Shown: one piece after another, positions 1-8,023 of the stretch
Layout: every line of letters starts with the position of its first letter
Numbering within the stretch: position 1 is the stretch's first letter
The notes under the pieces: generated by a model
The model's input: the letters and a program-made list of their open reading frames with translations, nothing else
Told to the model about the DNA's origin: nothing
The model's database searches: none
Made by a program: the position numbers and the translations under genes
Assembly (NCBI RefSeq): GCF_026157105.1
Contig: NZ_JANPVQ010000001.1
Coordinates: 1,791,501-1,855,500 of the forward strand
Direction of reading: 5' to 3'
DNA length: 64,000 nt
DNA from: Sphingomicrobium marinum
GTDB lineage: Bacteria; Pseudomonadota; Alphaproteobacteria; Sphingomonadales; Sphingomonadaceae

Positions 1-1093
1 AGACGACGAACACGGTCAGGCCGAGGCCCGAGGAGAAATTCTCGAACCCGACGGCAAGGCCCAGCATGAATGTGTCGGCCCCCATGTTGGCAAGGATCGC
101 GAACAGGAAGTTCGTGATCATCATGAAGATGCCCGAGAAGAAGAGCGCGCGACCCATGCCCAGATAGTAAATGAAGGGTGCGGACACGGCGGACCCCGCG
201 ATCAGCGCCCAGAAGCCGACCAGCTTGTTGGCGGTGATATAGTCGGTGTCCGAGAAGCCCAGTTCATCGATCATCGGGCCAAGCATGACCTGCCCCATCG
301 CGTCGCCGACCTTGTAGATCAGCACGAACAGCAGGATCAGCACCGCGCCGCGGCGCTTGAAGAAGTCCTTGAACGGGTTCCAGACGGTATCGGTCATCCA
401 TTCGCCGAAGGTGCGATCACCCATGTCCGCCGAGCGATCTACATAACGACCAGGCCCCGCAAGCAGCGCGGCGATGGCGGCGGGAATGACGCACAGACCG
501 GTGAGACCATAAGCAACCGCCCAGCCCAGACCCGCGCCTTCCTGGCTGGCGAGATAGATGGTGCCGGCGCCCGCGATCAGGTTACCGAGCCGATAGCCGA
601 ACTGGTTCATCGCGGTACCGTAAGGCAGTTCTTCGTCGGACAGGATTTCGATCCGGTAGGCGTCGATCACGATGTCCTGCGTCGCCGACAAAAAGGCGAC
701 GACAATCGCCCAGAAGGCAAAGGTGCCCATGTTGCCGTTGGACGGGTTGGAGCCGCCGAGCTGCCACAAGGCCAGGAAAAGCAAGGCTTGAACGAGGTAT
801 AGCCAGGCGCGCCGTTGCCCCACCAACTTCGTCAGGATGGGAATGGGGATCTTGTCGACCAACGGCGCCCAGATCCATTTGAGCGTGTAAGGCGTCGTCA
901 GGCCGATCGCAAAACCGATCGTCGACTTGTCGATGCCCACCTTGGAAAGCCAGTAGGTCATCGTCGCCAGTAACAGCGTCAGCGGGAAGCCCGAACTGAT
1001 ACCGATGATGCCTGCGGTCAGAGGCATCGGCTTGAAATAGGGCGCGACGGCCCCGATGACACCCGGACGTTTTGCGACTGATTCGGCGCTCAT
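1..1093 (-). CDS. ampG: AmpG-type muropeptide permease (MFS), 3' end outside window
   Basis: This is an inner-membrane major-facilitator permease that would import anhydro-muropeptides for peptidoglycan recycling. The N-terminus reads MSAESVAKRPG and is followed by a first membrane segment with SSGFPLTLLLAT, the AmpG hallmark, and then by regularly spaced hydrophobic segments. The start has a strong upstream AGGGGAGGG. About 364 codons are visible with no stop before the window edge, so the C-terminus is missing. Other oligosaccharide MFS carriers are possible, but the GFPL motif and the region TPYTLKWIWAPLVD favour AmpG. It stands alone and is transcribed away from the Rieske gene. Confidence 0.85.
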   Translation of the reverse strand, partial: MSAESVAKRPGVIGAVAPYFKPMPLTAGIIGISSGFPLTLLLATMTYWLSKVGIDKSTIGFAIGLTTPYTLKWIWAPLVDKIPIPILTKLVGQRRAWLYLVQALLFLALWQLGGSNPSNGNMGTFAFWAIVVAFLSATQDIVIDAYRIEILSDEELPYGTAMNQFGYRLGNLIAGAGTIYLASQEGAGLGWAVAYGLTGLCVIPAAIAALLAGPGRYVDRSADMGDRTFGEWMTDTVWNPFKDFFKRRGAVLILLFVLIYKVGDAMGQVMLGPMIDELGFSDTDYITANKLVGFWALIAGSAVSAPFIYYLGMGRALFFSGIFMMITNFLFAILANMGADTFMLGLAVGFENFSSGLGLTVFVV

Positions 1094-1158
1094 ACGCCCT
1101 CCCCTCAAATTGATTTACGATCACGCTAGCAGCTTCACGGCTAGGGAAAAGGGGATGA

Positions 1159-2358
1159 ATGGACGTTGACTTGCAACCGGTCCCGTTGAGGCGCACGATT
1201 GGTCCCATGGACGCTCCGCGAAAAAGAAATTCTCCGACGCCGGGCCAGATCGCATTGGCCGAGCAGCTGGCTCGCGGTGAGACTTACATGTCCGATGACG
1301 TCGTGACCCTGTCGGTCGATCGCTATGTCGACGAGGCGCGCCATGATGCGGAAAAACAGCTGCTCGATGGCATGGCGACACCGCTCGTCCCTTCGGCACT
1401 GCTTGCCGAGCCGGGGAGCGCGCTTGCGCATGATGATAGCGGGCGCGCGCTGCTCATCACGCGCGACACAGCCGGCAAGGTCCGCATCTTCGCCAACGCC
1501 TGCGCGCATCGCGGCACCCGGCTTCTCGATGCCGGCGATGTCGTGGAAGGACGCAAGATCGCCTGCCCCTATCATGCCTGGGTCTACAATCTCGAAGGCG
1601 CATTGGTCGGCTTCCCGCGCCGCGATGCCTTTCCCGGCCTCTGCAAGAAAGACAATGGCCTCGTCGAATATGGCGCTGCGGAGCATGGCGGCCTGATCTG
1701 GTTTTCGCCCGACCCGCAAGCCGACTTCTCGGTAGCCGAGCAACTCGCCGACGACTTCGACGCCATCGGCCTCGGCGAAATGCGCTTTTACGAGCGCAGC
1801 ACGCACAGGATCGCGGCCAATTGGAAACTGGTGATCGATGCGTTCCTCGAAAGCTATCACGTCAAGCGGCTCCACCAGGGCAGTATCGGCGACTTCTTCG
1901 CCGACGGCATGGCAACTGCAGACTGTATTGGACGCCACCAGCGCTTTGCCGTGGGGCGTGCCGAATATGATCGCAAGATCGATGCCGCGGACTGGCAGCA
2001 GCTGCGCGAAACGGTGACGCTGACCTACCACATATTCCCCAACGGGGTGCTCGTGCTCAGCCCCGATTATTGCAACGTCATGGTGGTCCATCCGGGCAAG
2101 GATACCCGCAGTTGCCGCGCGGAAAATTTCATGCTCGTGCCAGGTGATGTCGATCCGTCGCTGTTCGCCGACAAATGGGAACGCAGCTGGCAATTGCTCG
2201 ATCAGGGCACCTTCGGGGGCGAAGACTTCCGCGCCGCCGCCTTGTGCCAGCAAGGCATCGATACAGGCGTGCGAAAGGAAATGATCATCGGCCGCCTCGA
2301 AGCCGGGATCACCCTCTTCCACGACCAGCTGGACGAGCTTCTTCAGGCGCGCTCGTAG
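1159..2358 (+). CDS. Rieske non-heme iron oxygenase, alpha-subunit type
   Basis: The product is a ring-hydroxylating or demethylating oxygenase large subunit of 399 residues. The Rieske [2Fe-2S] site is C115-x-H117 (CAHRG) and C136-x2-H139 (CPYHAW). The mononuclear iron site follows NWKLV and has H234 and H239 in SYHVKRLH. The substrate cannot be told from sequence, and no reductase or beta subunit lies nearby, so it probably uses a shared ferredoxin reductase. The start at 1159 has AAAAGGGG four bases upstream; M17 at 1207 is an alternative. Its last 16 bases overlap the convergent response-regulator gene. Confidence 0.85.
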   Translation: MDVDLQPVPLRRTIGPMDAPRKRNSPTPGQIALAEQLARGETYMSDDVVTLSVDRYVDEARHDAEKQLLDGMATPLVPSALLAEPGSALAHDDSGRALLITRDTAGKVRIFANACAHRGTRLLDAGDVVEGRKIACPYHAWVYNLEGALVGFPRRDAFPGLCKKDNGLVEYGAAEHGGLIWFSPDPQADFSVAEQLADDFDAIGLGEMRFYERSTHRIAANWKLVIDAFLESYHVKRLHQGSIGDFFADGMATADCIGRHQRFAVGRAEYDRKIDAADWQQLRETVTLTYHIFPNGVLVLSPDYCNVMVVHPGKDTRSCRAENFMLVPGDVDPSLFADKWERSWQLLDQGTFGGEDFRAAALCQQGIDTGVRKEMIIGRLEAGITLFHDQLDELLQARS

Positions 2359-2792
2359 AGCGTCAGCCCCTTGGGGGGCTTGGGATGTTCGCCCGCGATG
2401 ATCTTGTCGATCGTATCGATAGCGGCCTTGAATTGCTTCGCGTCGAAGGGTTTTTCCAGGCTGCCCAGCGCGAAGACGGCGCATTCGCTCGGCGGGGTTC
2501 CCGTCGCAAACAGCACCGGGATGCCCTTGCCCGCGGCGACTTCCGCGACCGCGATCCCGCTCTTTTCGCCCGCTAGCTTGATGTCGGCCACGACAAGATC
2601 GATCGTCTCGTTTTCAAGGTCGCGAACGGCATCGTCATAATTGTCGCGCGTGCCGACGACGGTATAGCCGAGCCGTTCCAGCCGCTGTTCGTTATCGAAC
2701 GCGGTCAGCGGTTCGTCCTCGACGATGAGGATCCGCTCGATTGCACGCTTTCTCTTCCCGAACAGGACGATGCTCCCTAACAAGGCCGCCAT
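2343..2792 (-). CDS. Single-domain response regulator (receiver domain)
   Basis: The protein is a stand-alone CheY-like receiver of about 140 residues with no output domain. Numbered from the first ATG, it has the acidic pair E25-D26 (IVEDEP), phosphoacceptor D70 (VVADIKL), T97 and K114 (LEKP). The only ATG (2790-2792) overlaps the start of the divergent pseudouridine synthase and lacks a ribosome site. Codon 10, CTG at 2765, has AGGGAG seven bases upstream and would give a protein beginning LFGKRKRAIERIL, which suits the family better. The true start may therefore be the rare CTG. No histidine kinase is adjacent, so the phosphodonor is unknown. Confidence 0.85.
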   Translation of the reverse strand: MAALLGSIVLFGKRKRAIERILIVEDEPLTAFDNEQRLERLGYTVVGTRDNYDDAVRDLENETIDLVVADIKLAGEKSGIAVAEVAAGKGIPVLFATGTPPSECAVFALGSLEKPFDAKQFKAAIDTIDKIIAGEHPKPPKGLTLYERA

Positions 2793-3615
2793 GGCAAACG
2801 ATAAGCGCCCCGACGGCCCTCGCGGTTCCCGTAAAGGATCCCCCAGTCAGCAAAAAAATCGACGCGGCCCGCCGCAGCCGCGAAATGCACCGCGCGATAG
2901 CGGTCCGCAGCGCATCGCCAAGCTGCTCGCCCGTGCCGGCGTTGCTTCGCGCCGAGAGGCCGAGCGGATGATCGCCGACGGGCGTATCGCCATTAACGGA
3001 GAGAAGCTTGATACACCCGCGACCCTGCTGGAAAACCTCAACGGCGTGACGGTCGACGGCAAGCCCGTTGCCAAGCCGGTGGCGACGCGGCTCTACCGGT
3101 TCTACAAGCCCAACCTGACGCTGACCGCCGAACGCGACCCCAAGGGCCGCAAGACGATCTATGACGTACTTCCCAAGGGCCTGCCCCGCCTGATGCCGAT
3201 CGGGCGCCTCGATTTTACCACCGAGGGGCTGCTGCTGATGACCAATGACGGCGAATTCAAGCGGCAGATGGAATTGCCGTCGAGCGGCGTCCCGCGCACC
3301 TACCGCGCGCGCGCTTTTGGTAACGTGACGCAGGAACAGCTCGAAGAGCTTGCCGAGGGCATCACGGTCGATGGCATGCATTATGGGCCGATCGATGCGA
3401 ACCTCGAACGCTCGAGCGGCGCCAACAAGTGGATCGAGCTCACGCTGACCGAAGGAAAGAACCGCGAAGTGCGCAAGGTGCTGGGGCATTTGGGGCTTGA
3501 AGTGTCGCGTCTCATCCGCACCGCCTATGGGCCATTTACTGCGGAAGGCATGAGGCCCGGCGATATCGACCAGATCCAACGCGACGTCCTGTTTCACTAC
3601 CGGCGCACGCTGTGA
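2791..3615 (+). CDS. rluB: Pseudouridine synthase, RsuA/RluB family
   Basis: The enzyme isomerises uridine to pseudouridine in rRNA, probably 23S rRNA as in RluB. A basic, low-complexity N-terminus of about 35 residues precedes an S4 RNA-binding domain (about 40-88, RIAKLLARAGVASRREAERM). The catalytic domain contains GRLDFTTEGLLLMTNDG with catalytic Asp141. I chose ATG 2791 (MANDKRP) rather than the upstream in-frame ATG at 2725, because the 22 extra residues look non-homologous. The stop overlaps the GTG start of rsmD (GTGA), so the two RNA-modification genes are probably co-translated. RluB, RluE and RsuA are hard to separate without alignment. Confidence 0.9.
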   Translation: MANDKRPDGPRGSRKGSPSQQKNRRGPPQPRNAPRDSGPQRIAKLLARAGVASRREAERMIADGRIAINGEKLDTPATLLENLNGVTVDGKPVAKPVATRLYRFYKPNLTLTAERDPKGRKTIYDVLPKGLPRLMPIGRLDFTTEGLLLMTNDGEFKRQMELPSSGVPRTYRARAFGNVTQEQLEELAEGITVDGMHYGPIDANLERSSGANKWIELTLTEGKNREVRKVLGHLGLEVSRLIRTAYGPFTAEGMRPGDIDQIQRDVLFHYRRTL

Positions 3616-4160
3616 GGATTATTGCCGGCCAGCATCGCGGCCGCCCGTTGATTGCCCCACCGGGTCGCGCCACGCGCCCCACCGCCGACCGCACGCGTGA
3701 AACGCTGTTTTCGATGCTGGTCAGCCGGGTCGGTGATCTCGGCGAACTTTGGGTGGCGGATCTGTATGCCGGTAGCGGGGCGCTGGGCCTCGAAGCACTG
3801 TCGCGCGGTGCCGCCAAGGCGGTGTTCGTGGAGAACGACCGTGCGGCGATTGACACCATCCGCAAGAACATTGCTGCCTTGGGCTATGAAGCGCGCAGTG
3901 ACGTACGCCCGCAAAGCGCCGCAGTCCTCTCATCCCCGGGCAAGCGGGCATTCGACCTCGTCTTTGCCGATCCGCCCTATGCGCCCGGCAGCGGCGATGC
4001 GGTGGTCGAGGCCGTAGTCGCGGCGGACTGGCTCCTGCCGGGCGGTTGGCTCGCGATCGAGACCGATGCCAAGGAAGAGGTCGCGCCTGGCCCCCTGACG
4101 CTGGAAGTCAGCCGCAAGGTGGGCCGCGCGCGCATAAGCCTTTTAAGCCGCGCGCCCTGA
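3612..4160 (+). CDS. rsmD: 16S rRNA (guanine966-N2)-methyltransferase RsmD
   Basis: This SAM-dependent enzyme methylates G966 of 16S rRNA. The N-terminus MRIIAGQHRGRPL is typical of the family. The SAM-binding motif is DLYAGSGALGLEALSRGA (about residues 50-67) and the catalytic N-methylase motif is DPPY in FADPPY. The length of 182 residues matches the family. It starts with GTG at 3612, which overlaps the stop of the pseudouridine synthase, so the two form an rRNA-modification operon. The convergent Lys-rich gene ends 1 bp beyond its stop. Confidence 0.94.
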   Translation: MRIIAGQHRGRPLIAPPGRATRPTADRTRETLFSMLVSRVGDLGELWVADLYAGSGALGLEALSRGAAKAVFVENDRAAIDTIRKNIAALGYEARSDVRPQSAAVLSSPGKRAFDLVFADPPYAPGSGDAVVEAVVAADWLLPGGWLAIETDAKEEVAPGPLTLEVSRKVGRARISLLSRAP

Positions 4161-4161
4161 C

Positions 4162-4590
4162 TTATTCCTCGTCGTCGCTTTCCTCTTCGCGGCGCTTCTT
4201 CGACTCCTCGAATTCCGCCATCAGGCGCTTGCCGATCGCGGCGGCCGCGGCAGCGCCTGCAAGCTTGAGCGCAGCCTTCGATCCTTGCGATTTGGCACCC
4301 CGTGCCGACGTCACTTTCTTTTCAGCTAGCGCCCCGACCGCCGCCACCGCACCCGCTGCGACCAGGTCCGCGACGAGCGGATGATCGGCCAGCTTCGACA
4401 GCGCCTCGACGCTTTCGTCCTTGACCTTTTTGGTCTTGGTCTTGCTCGCCTTCTTTTTGACGACATCTTCCTCGATCGCGACGCGAACGGGTTTGGCCTT
4501 CTTCTGCTTCTTCGCTTTCTTGGACTTCTTGGGCTTTGCGGACTTGGCCTTCGCTGCGGCCTCGTCGGCCTTTTTCTTCTTCTTCGCCAT
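4162..4590 (-). CDS. Lys/Ala-rich basic protein with acidic tail
   Basis: I do not recognise this protein. It has 142 residues. The first 60 are dominated by lysine and alanine (MAKKKKKADEAAAKAK, then repeated PKK/KKA motifs), in the style of a histone-H1-like nucleic-acid binder. The middle is hydrophobic and Ala-rich (LVAAGAVAAVGALAEKK; GAAAAAAIGKRLMAEF), and the tail is acidic (EEESDDEE). The start at 4590 is chosen because GAGAGGAG lies just upstream; the in-frame ATG at 4605 overlaps the previous stop. It follows the SRAP gene within 12 bp and may be co-transcribed. DNA binding is inferred from composition only. Confidence 0.7.
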   Translation of the reverse strand: MAKKKKKADEAAAKAKSAKPKKSKKAKKQKKAKPVRVAIEEDVVKKKASKTKTKKVKDESVEALSKLADHPLVADLVAAGAVAAVGALAEKKVTSARGAKSQGSKAALKLAGAAAAAAIGKRLMAEFEESKKRREEESDDEE

Positions 4591-4601
4591 GATGGCTCCT
4601 C

Positions 4602-5192
4602 TCACTCGAACATGCGCATATTGGTGTCAGGATAAGGCTGCGCCAGCTTGATCGCCTCCTCGACAGGAGCGCGCAGCCATGTTTCATGATCCGCCTGGTG
4701 CAAGATGACGGGCATCGCCTTGGGATGGATCGCGCCGACCACCGAATTGGGGGCGCAGGTCAGGAAGGCCATGAACGAGACCCCTTCACCCGGACGCCAG
4801 ATGCCCGCGAACGAAAAGAGCGGACGATCCGCAAGATCGAACCAGATTTTCCTTTTGCGGCCGGTTTCAGGGTCGGGCTCGGCGGTCCATTCGCTGAACT
4901 TGGTGACCGGGACCAGGCAGCGTCGCTCCGGCATATTGAGTGCCGAACGCCAGAAGGGCGACGCCAGGTTTCGCACGTTGGTGACGGGACGACCCTTCGC
5001 CGCCTGCGGTCCCGGAAATCCCCATTCCATCTCCTCTAGCAGCAGCGTGTCGCCTGTGCTGCGTAGTACCGGTGCCAGCCGCTTGGGATAGATCTCGGCA
5101 TAGCTCTGCACGTTCGATCGGTCGCCCTCGAAGCGGCCGAACAGCTGCTTCATCGCATCGACGCTCGCCGTCATCGAATAAAGATTACACAT
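4602..5192 (-). CDS. SRAP-family DNA-protein crosslink protein (YedK/HMCES)
   Basis: Members of this family shield abasic sites in single-stranded DNA by forming a thiazolidine link through Cys2. The start MCNLYSM exposes Cys2 after Met removal. The other conserved residues are visible: N72 in TNVRN, E101 in TKFSEW, and H156 in HPKAMPVIL, where the more usual form is H-x-R-M-P. The length of 196 residues is normal. The gene lies just upstream of the Lys-rich gene on the same strand. No lexA, imuAB or dnaE2 is nearby. Confidence 0.9.
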   Translation of the reverse strand: MCNLYSMTASVDAMKQLFGRFEGDRSNVQSYAEIYPKRLAPVLRSTGDTLLLEEMEWGFPGPQAAKGRPVTNVRNLASPFWRSALNMPERRCLVPVTKFSEWTAEPDPETGRKRKIWFDLADRPLFSFAGIWRPGEGVSFMAFLTCAPNSVVGAIHPKAMPVILHQADHETWLRAPVEEAIKLAQPYPDTNMRMFE

Positions 5193-5321
5193 CGCCGCTC
5201 GCTACCACTCGGTTCGCCGTAAACGCGGAAAGTAACGATTAAACTTACGAGCGCGTTGCGCGCCGTTCAGCGAAGCAGGCGCACGTCGGTCCCAACACAA
5301 ATATCGTGAAGGAGATTGACG

Positions 5322-5666
5322 ATGAAGAACATGATGTTGGCGCTTGGCGCCGCGACCATGGCAATCCCCGTTGCCGCGACTGTCGCGCCGGTCCAGGCAG
5401 AAGCCCAGCGTTACTACGACCGTGGCTACGAGCGCCCCTATTCGGGTCGCGTGTGGCAGGATCGCCGCGGCTATTATCGCTGCAAGAAGTCCGACGGTAC
5501 CACCGGCATGCTGGTCGGCGCGGCGGGCGGCGCCATCCTGGGTCGCAAGCTCGACGGGCGCGGTGACAAGGCCGTTGGCACCATCCTCGGCGCCGCCGCG
5601 GGCGCGATCCTTGGCAAGAAGATCGAACAGGACGTGATTAACAAGCGGCCGCGTTACTGCCGCTAA
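5322..5666 (+). CDS. Exported glycine-zipper 2TM-like protein
   Basis: The protein is a small envelope protein of 114 residues. A signal peptide (MKNMMLALGAATMAIPVAAT...) is followed by a Tyr/Arg-rich segment (RYYDRGYERPYSGR). Two glycine-zipper hairpins follow (GMLVGAAGGAILGRKLDGRG and GTILGAAAGAILGKKIEQ), as in the 17-kDa surface antigen (Rick_17kDa) family. These zippers usually sit in the outer membrane or periplasm. ATG 5322 is preferred over an in-frame TTG at 5316, because AAGGAG lies seven bases before it. The exact role is unknown. Confidence 0.8.
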   Translation: MKNMMLALGAATMAIPVAATVAPVQAEAQRYYDRGYERPYSGRVWQDRRGYYRCKKSDGTTGMLVGAAGGAILGRKLDGRGDKAVGTILGAAAGAILGKKIEQDVINKRPRYCR

Positions 5667-5735
5667 CCCAGTTCGGGGCCGGGCAGTCATGCCCCCATCA
5701 AATGCTGTCCGGCTCCGTTCGATCATCGGACTGTA

Positions 5736-5765
5736 TTGACATAATAATACACCCCTGTCTATCAT
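5736..5765 (+). promoter_or_regulatory. Putative sigma-70 promoter
   Basis: A perfect -35 TTGACA (5736-5741) and a -10 TATCAT (5760-5765) are separated by 18 bp, in a locally AT-rich stretch. The site lies about 26 bp upstream of the next membrane-protein ATG, which also has a GGGGGAG ribosome site. It is the clearest consensus promoter I could find by eye. Confidence 0.6.
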
Positions 5766-5790
5766 CGCTTTCGATAGATGGGGGAGTGTT

Positions 5791-6906
5791 ATGTATAGCC
5801 AACAAGAACTGGATGATGCCGTCGCTGCCGGTGCGATTACTGCCGACAGCGCCAACGCGTTGCGGGCGTTCATTTCGAAGCAGCGCTCGGCGAGCATCGT
5901 CGATGAAGAACAGTTTCGCCTCATAACGGGCTTCAACGATATCTTCGTGGCGCTGGCGAGCGTGATCCTGCTGGTCGCGGTGTCATGGATCGGCCAGGTT
6001 ATTGGCGAGGGCATCAACCTCGTCGTCAGCAATGACGGTCCATCCCCGCTCGGCGGCGCGGCACTGGCTGCCACCGCTTGGGGTCTTGCCACTTACTTCA
6101 CCGCCAAGCGCCGCATGGCGCTGCCCTCGATCGTGCTGCTGATCGCATTTGCCATCGGTGTCATGTGGACAAGCTTCACCACCCTCGCGTTACCGCTTCC
6201 CGATGATGCGAGCGATGCCGCGCAAGGACTTGTGACGGCCGCCGCCGCAGCGATCACTGCCGGCGGCGCATGGCTGCACTGGAAGCGCTTCAAGGTGCCG
6301 ATCACGATCGCCGTCGGCGCTGCCGCCGTCTCGGGCATCGTCGCCGCGCTCGTCGCGGCCGCCGTGGGCGATGCGCTCACCGGTGGTCAGATGGAAACGC
6401 TGATGCTTTCGACGGTCCTTGTGCTGGGCCTTGGCGTCTTCGCGCTGGCGATGCGCTGGGACGGGAGCGATCCCGAGCGGGTGACGCGGCGTAGCGATGT
6501 GGCCTTCTGGCTGCACCTGCTGGCAGCCCCGATGATCGCCCATCCGGTGTTCAACCTGCTCGGGCTGACCGATGGCAATGCATCAATCGCGGAAGCCTTT
6601 GTCGTGGTCGGCATCTACGTCGCGCTCGGCATCGCCGCGCTGGCGATCGATCGCCGGGCCTTGCTCGTGTCGGGGCTTGCCTACGTGCTGTATGCGATTG
6701 CCGAGCTCTTCGAGGAATTCGGCGCCATCGGCCTCAACATCGCGTTGACGGCGCTCGTTATCGGTTCGGCTCTATTGCTGCTGTCGGCATTCTGGCACCA
6801 GGCGCGTCATGCGGTCATCGGCTTCCTGCCCGCCGGGCTCGCGGCAAAATTGCCGCCGCTGCACAGCCTGACGCCGCCTGCCGTCAGTCACGCACCAGAC
6901 GCATAA
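5791..6906 (+). CDS. Multi-pass membrane protein, DUF2157-like architecture
   Basis: The protein has 371 residues: a soluble N-terminus of about 45 residues (MYSQQELDDAVAAGAITADSANALRAF) and then some ten hydrophobic segments from about residue 50 to 345. The layout, an N-terminal helical domain followed by many short TM helices, resembles DUF2157-type proteins, but I see no diagnostic motif. Its promoter and ribosome site are well formed. The 3' end overlaps the convergent DUF2794 gene by 23 bp. Function is unknown. Confidence 0.8.
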   Translation: MYSQQELDDAVAAGAITADSANALRAFISKQRSASIVDEEQFRLITGFNDIFVALASVILLVAVSWIGQVIGEGINLVVSNDGPSPLGGAALAATAWGLATYFTAKRRMALPSIVLLIAFAIGVMWTSFTTLALPLPDDASDAAQGLVTAAAAAITAGGAWLHWKRFKVPITIAVGAAAVSGIVAALVAAAVGDALTGGQMETLMLSTVLVLGLGVFALAMRWDGSDPERVTRRSDVAFWLHLLAAPMIAHPVFNLLGLTDGNASIAEAFVVVGIYVALGIAALAIDRRALLVSGLAYVLYAIAELFEEFGAIGLNIALTALVIGSALLLLSAFWHQARHAVIGFLPAGLAAKLPPLHSLTPPAVSHAPDA

Positions 6907-7219
6907 GCCGCCGTTCGAGCGGGGCCAGGACCTGATGAAGTTCGTGGCCCCGCTTCAACGTCTGCCCGTGTTCGGCAATCAACGCAAAAGCGCCCTGACG
7001 CTGTGCAAGCTTGGGGCGCTTTTCAATTCTTATCTCGGGATGCTCGGCAGCGCGGCGGAAGGCGGCGAAGGTCGCAACGTCACGGTCGAAACGTAGCGCA
7101 TAATCCTTCCAGTGGCCCGCGGCCACCATCCGGCCATACAGGTCGATCAACTTCATGAATTCGCTACGGTCGAAGGCTGCCTGCCCGTTACCTTTCGGAA
7201 ACGGCGTCACCACGCTCAT
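6884..7219 (-). CDS. DUF2794 family protein
   Basis: This is a 111-residue alphaproteobacterial protein of unknown function. It starts [21 protein letters not shown] and contains the family-like core [23 protein letters not shown]. The start ATG at 7217-7219 overlaps the stop of cysE (ATGA), which indicates translational coupling with serine acetyltransferase. The C-terminus ([14 protein letters not shown]) overlaps the convergent membrane-protein gene. A longer upstream reading is rejected because it lies within cysE. Confidence 0.85.
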   Translation of the reverse strand: MSVVTPFPKGNGQAAFDRSEFMKLIDLYGRMVAAGHWKDYALRFDRDVATFAAFRRAAEHPEIRIEKRPKLAQRQGAFALIAEHGQTLKRGHELHQVLAPLERRLMRLVRD

Positions 7220-7908
7220 GCGCTGCGGCTCCGTTCGGCATCCTTGCGCGTTTCTTCGAGCTTCTTCTGGAGCGCCTTGATCTCCAGCTCCATCTGGCAA
7301 AGCTTGATGTCGACCGGGTCGGTCAGTTCTTCGCACGGCGTACCATAAGGCACGAATTCGTGCGCCAGCTCGGCCTTGACCGGGATCGGGCGCGCCAGCT
7401 GGCTGACCATTGTGGCACCCGGCGCGACGTCCTTGGCGACCACGCTATTGGCGCCAACACGCGCTTCCTCGCCGACCGTGATCGGCCCCAGGATTTGCGC
7501 ACCCGACCCGATGACGACACGGTCCTTCAATGTCGGATGACGTTTGCCGGCGATGCCGTCGAACGGGCTCGTCCCACCCAGCGTGACGCATTGGTAGATG
7601 GTGACATCGTCGCCGATTTCAGCGGTCTCTCCGATCACGGTGAAACCATGGTCGATGAAGAGATTGCGCCCGATCTTGGCCCCCGGGTGGATGTCGATCG
7701 CCGTCATCATCCGGCTGATATGATTGACCCACCGTGCAAGGAAAAAAAGATTACCCTCGAAAAGCCAATGAGCGATGCGATGGAAGAACAGCGCCCAGGC
7801 GCCTGGGTAAAGCAGCACTTCCCAGCGGGAACGCGCCGCAGGGTCGCGCGCCTTTACGCTGTCGAGATATGCGATCAGGCCGCTTGCCGGAGTGCTGTCT
7901 TCTGCCAT
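7216..7908 (-). CDS. cysE: Serine O-acetyltransferase
   Basis: The enzyme makes O-acetylserine from serine and acetyl-CoA, the entry step to cysteine. A helical N-terminus ([15 protein letters not shown]) precedes the left-handed beta-helix hexapeptide domain ([56 protein letters not shown]). At 230 residues it is the short EpsC-like form, and the C-terminus adds a probable coiled coil ([17 protein letters not shown] type). An in-frame TTG at 7917 could add three residues. It is divergent from oxyR and coupled to DUF2794, so redox control of cysteine synthesis is plausible. Confidence 0.93.
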   Translation of the reverse strand: MAEDSTPASGLIAYLDSVKARDPAARSRWEVLLYPGAWALFFHRIAHWLFEGNLFFLARWVNHISRMMTAIDIHPGAKIGRNLFIDHGFTVIGETAEIGDDVTIYQCVTLGGTSPFDGIAGKRHPTLKDRVVIGSGAQILGPITVGEEARVGANSVVAKDVAPGATMVSQLARPIPVKAELAHEFVPYGTPCEELTDPVDIKLCQMELEIKALQKKLEETRKDAERSRSA

Positions 7909-7924
7909 TGCTGCCAATGTAGGA

Positions 7925-7939
7925 AGCGATTGTATCGCT
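7925..7939. promoter_or_regulatory. Inverted repeat between cysE and oxyR
   Basis: A perfect dyad AGCGAT-TGT-ATCGCT sits in the 115-bp divergent gap between cysE and oxyR. LysR-type regulators commonly bind such intergenic sites and repress themselves. The repeat is short and does not fit the long OxyR consensus, so the assignment is tentative. Confidence 0.3.
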
Positions 7940-8023
7940 GAAAAGATAGCAAACTTGCACCACCCTCCCAGCGTGGTAAACGACGCAGGCGATTAAAAAC
8001 CTGTCAATTGATCGGATTTGTGA

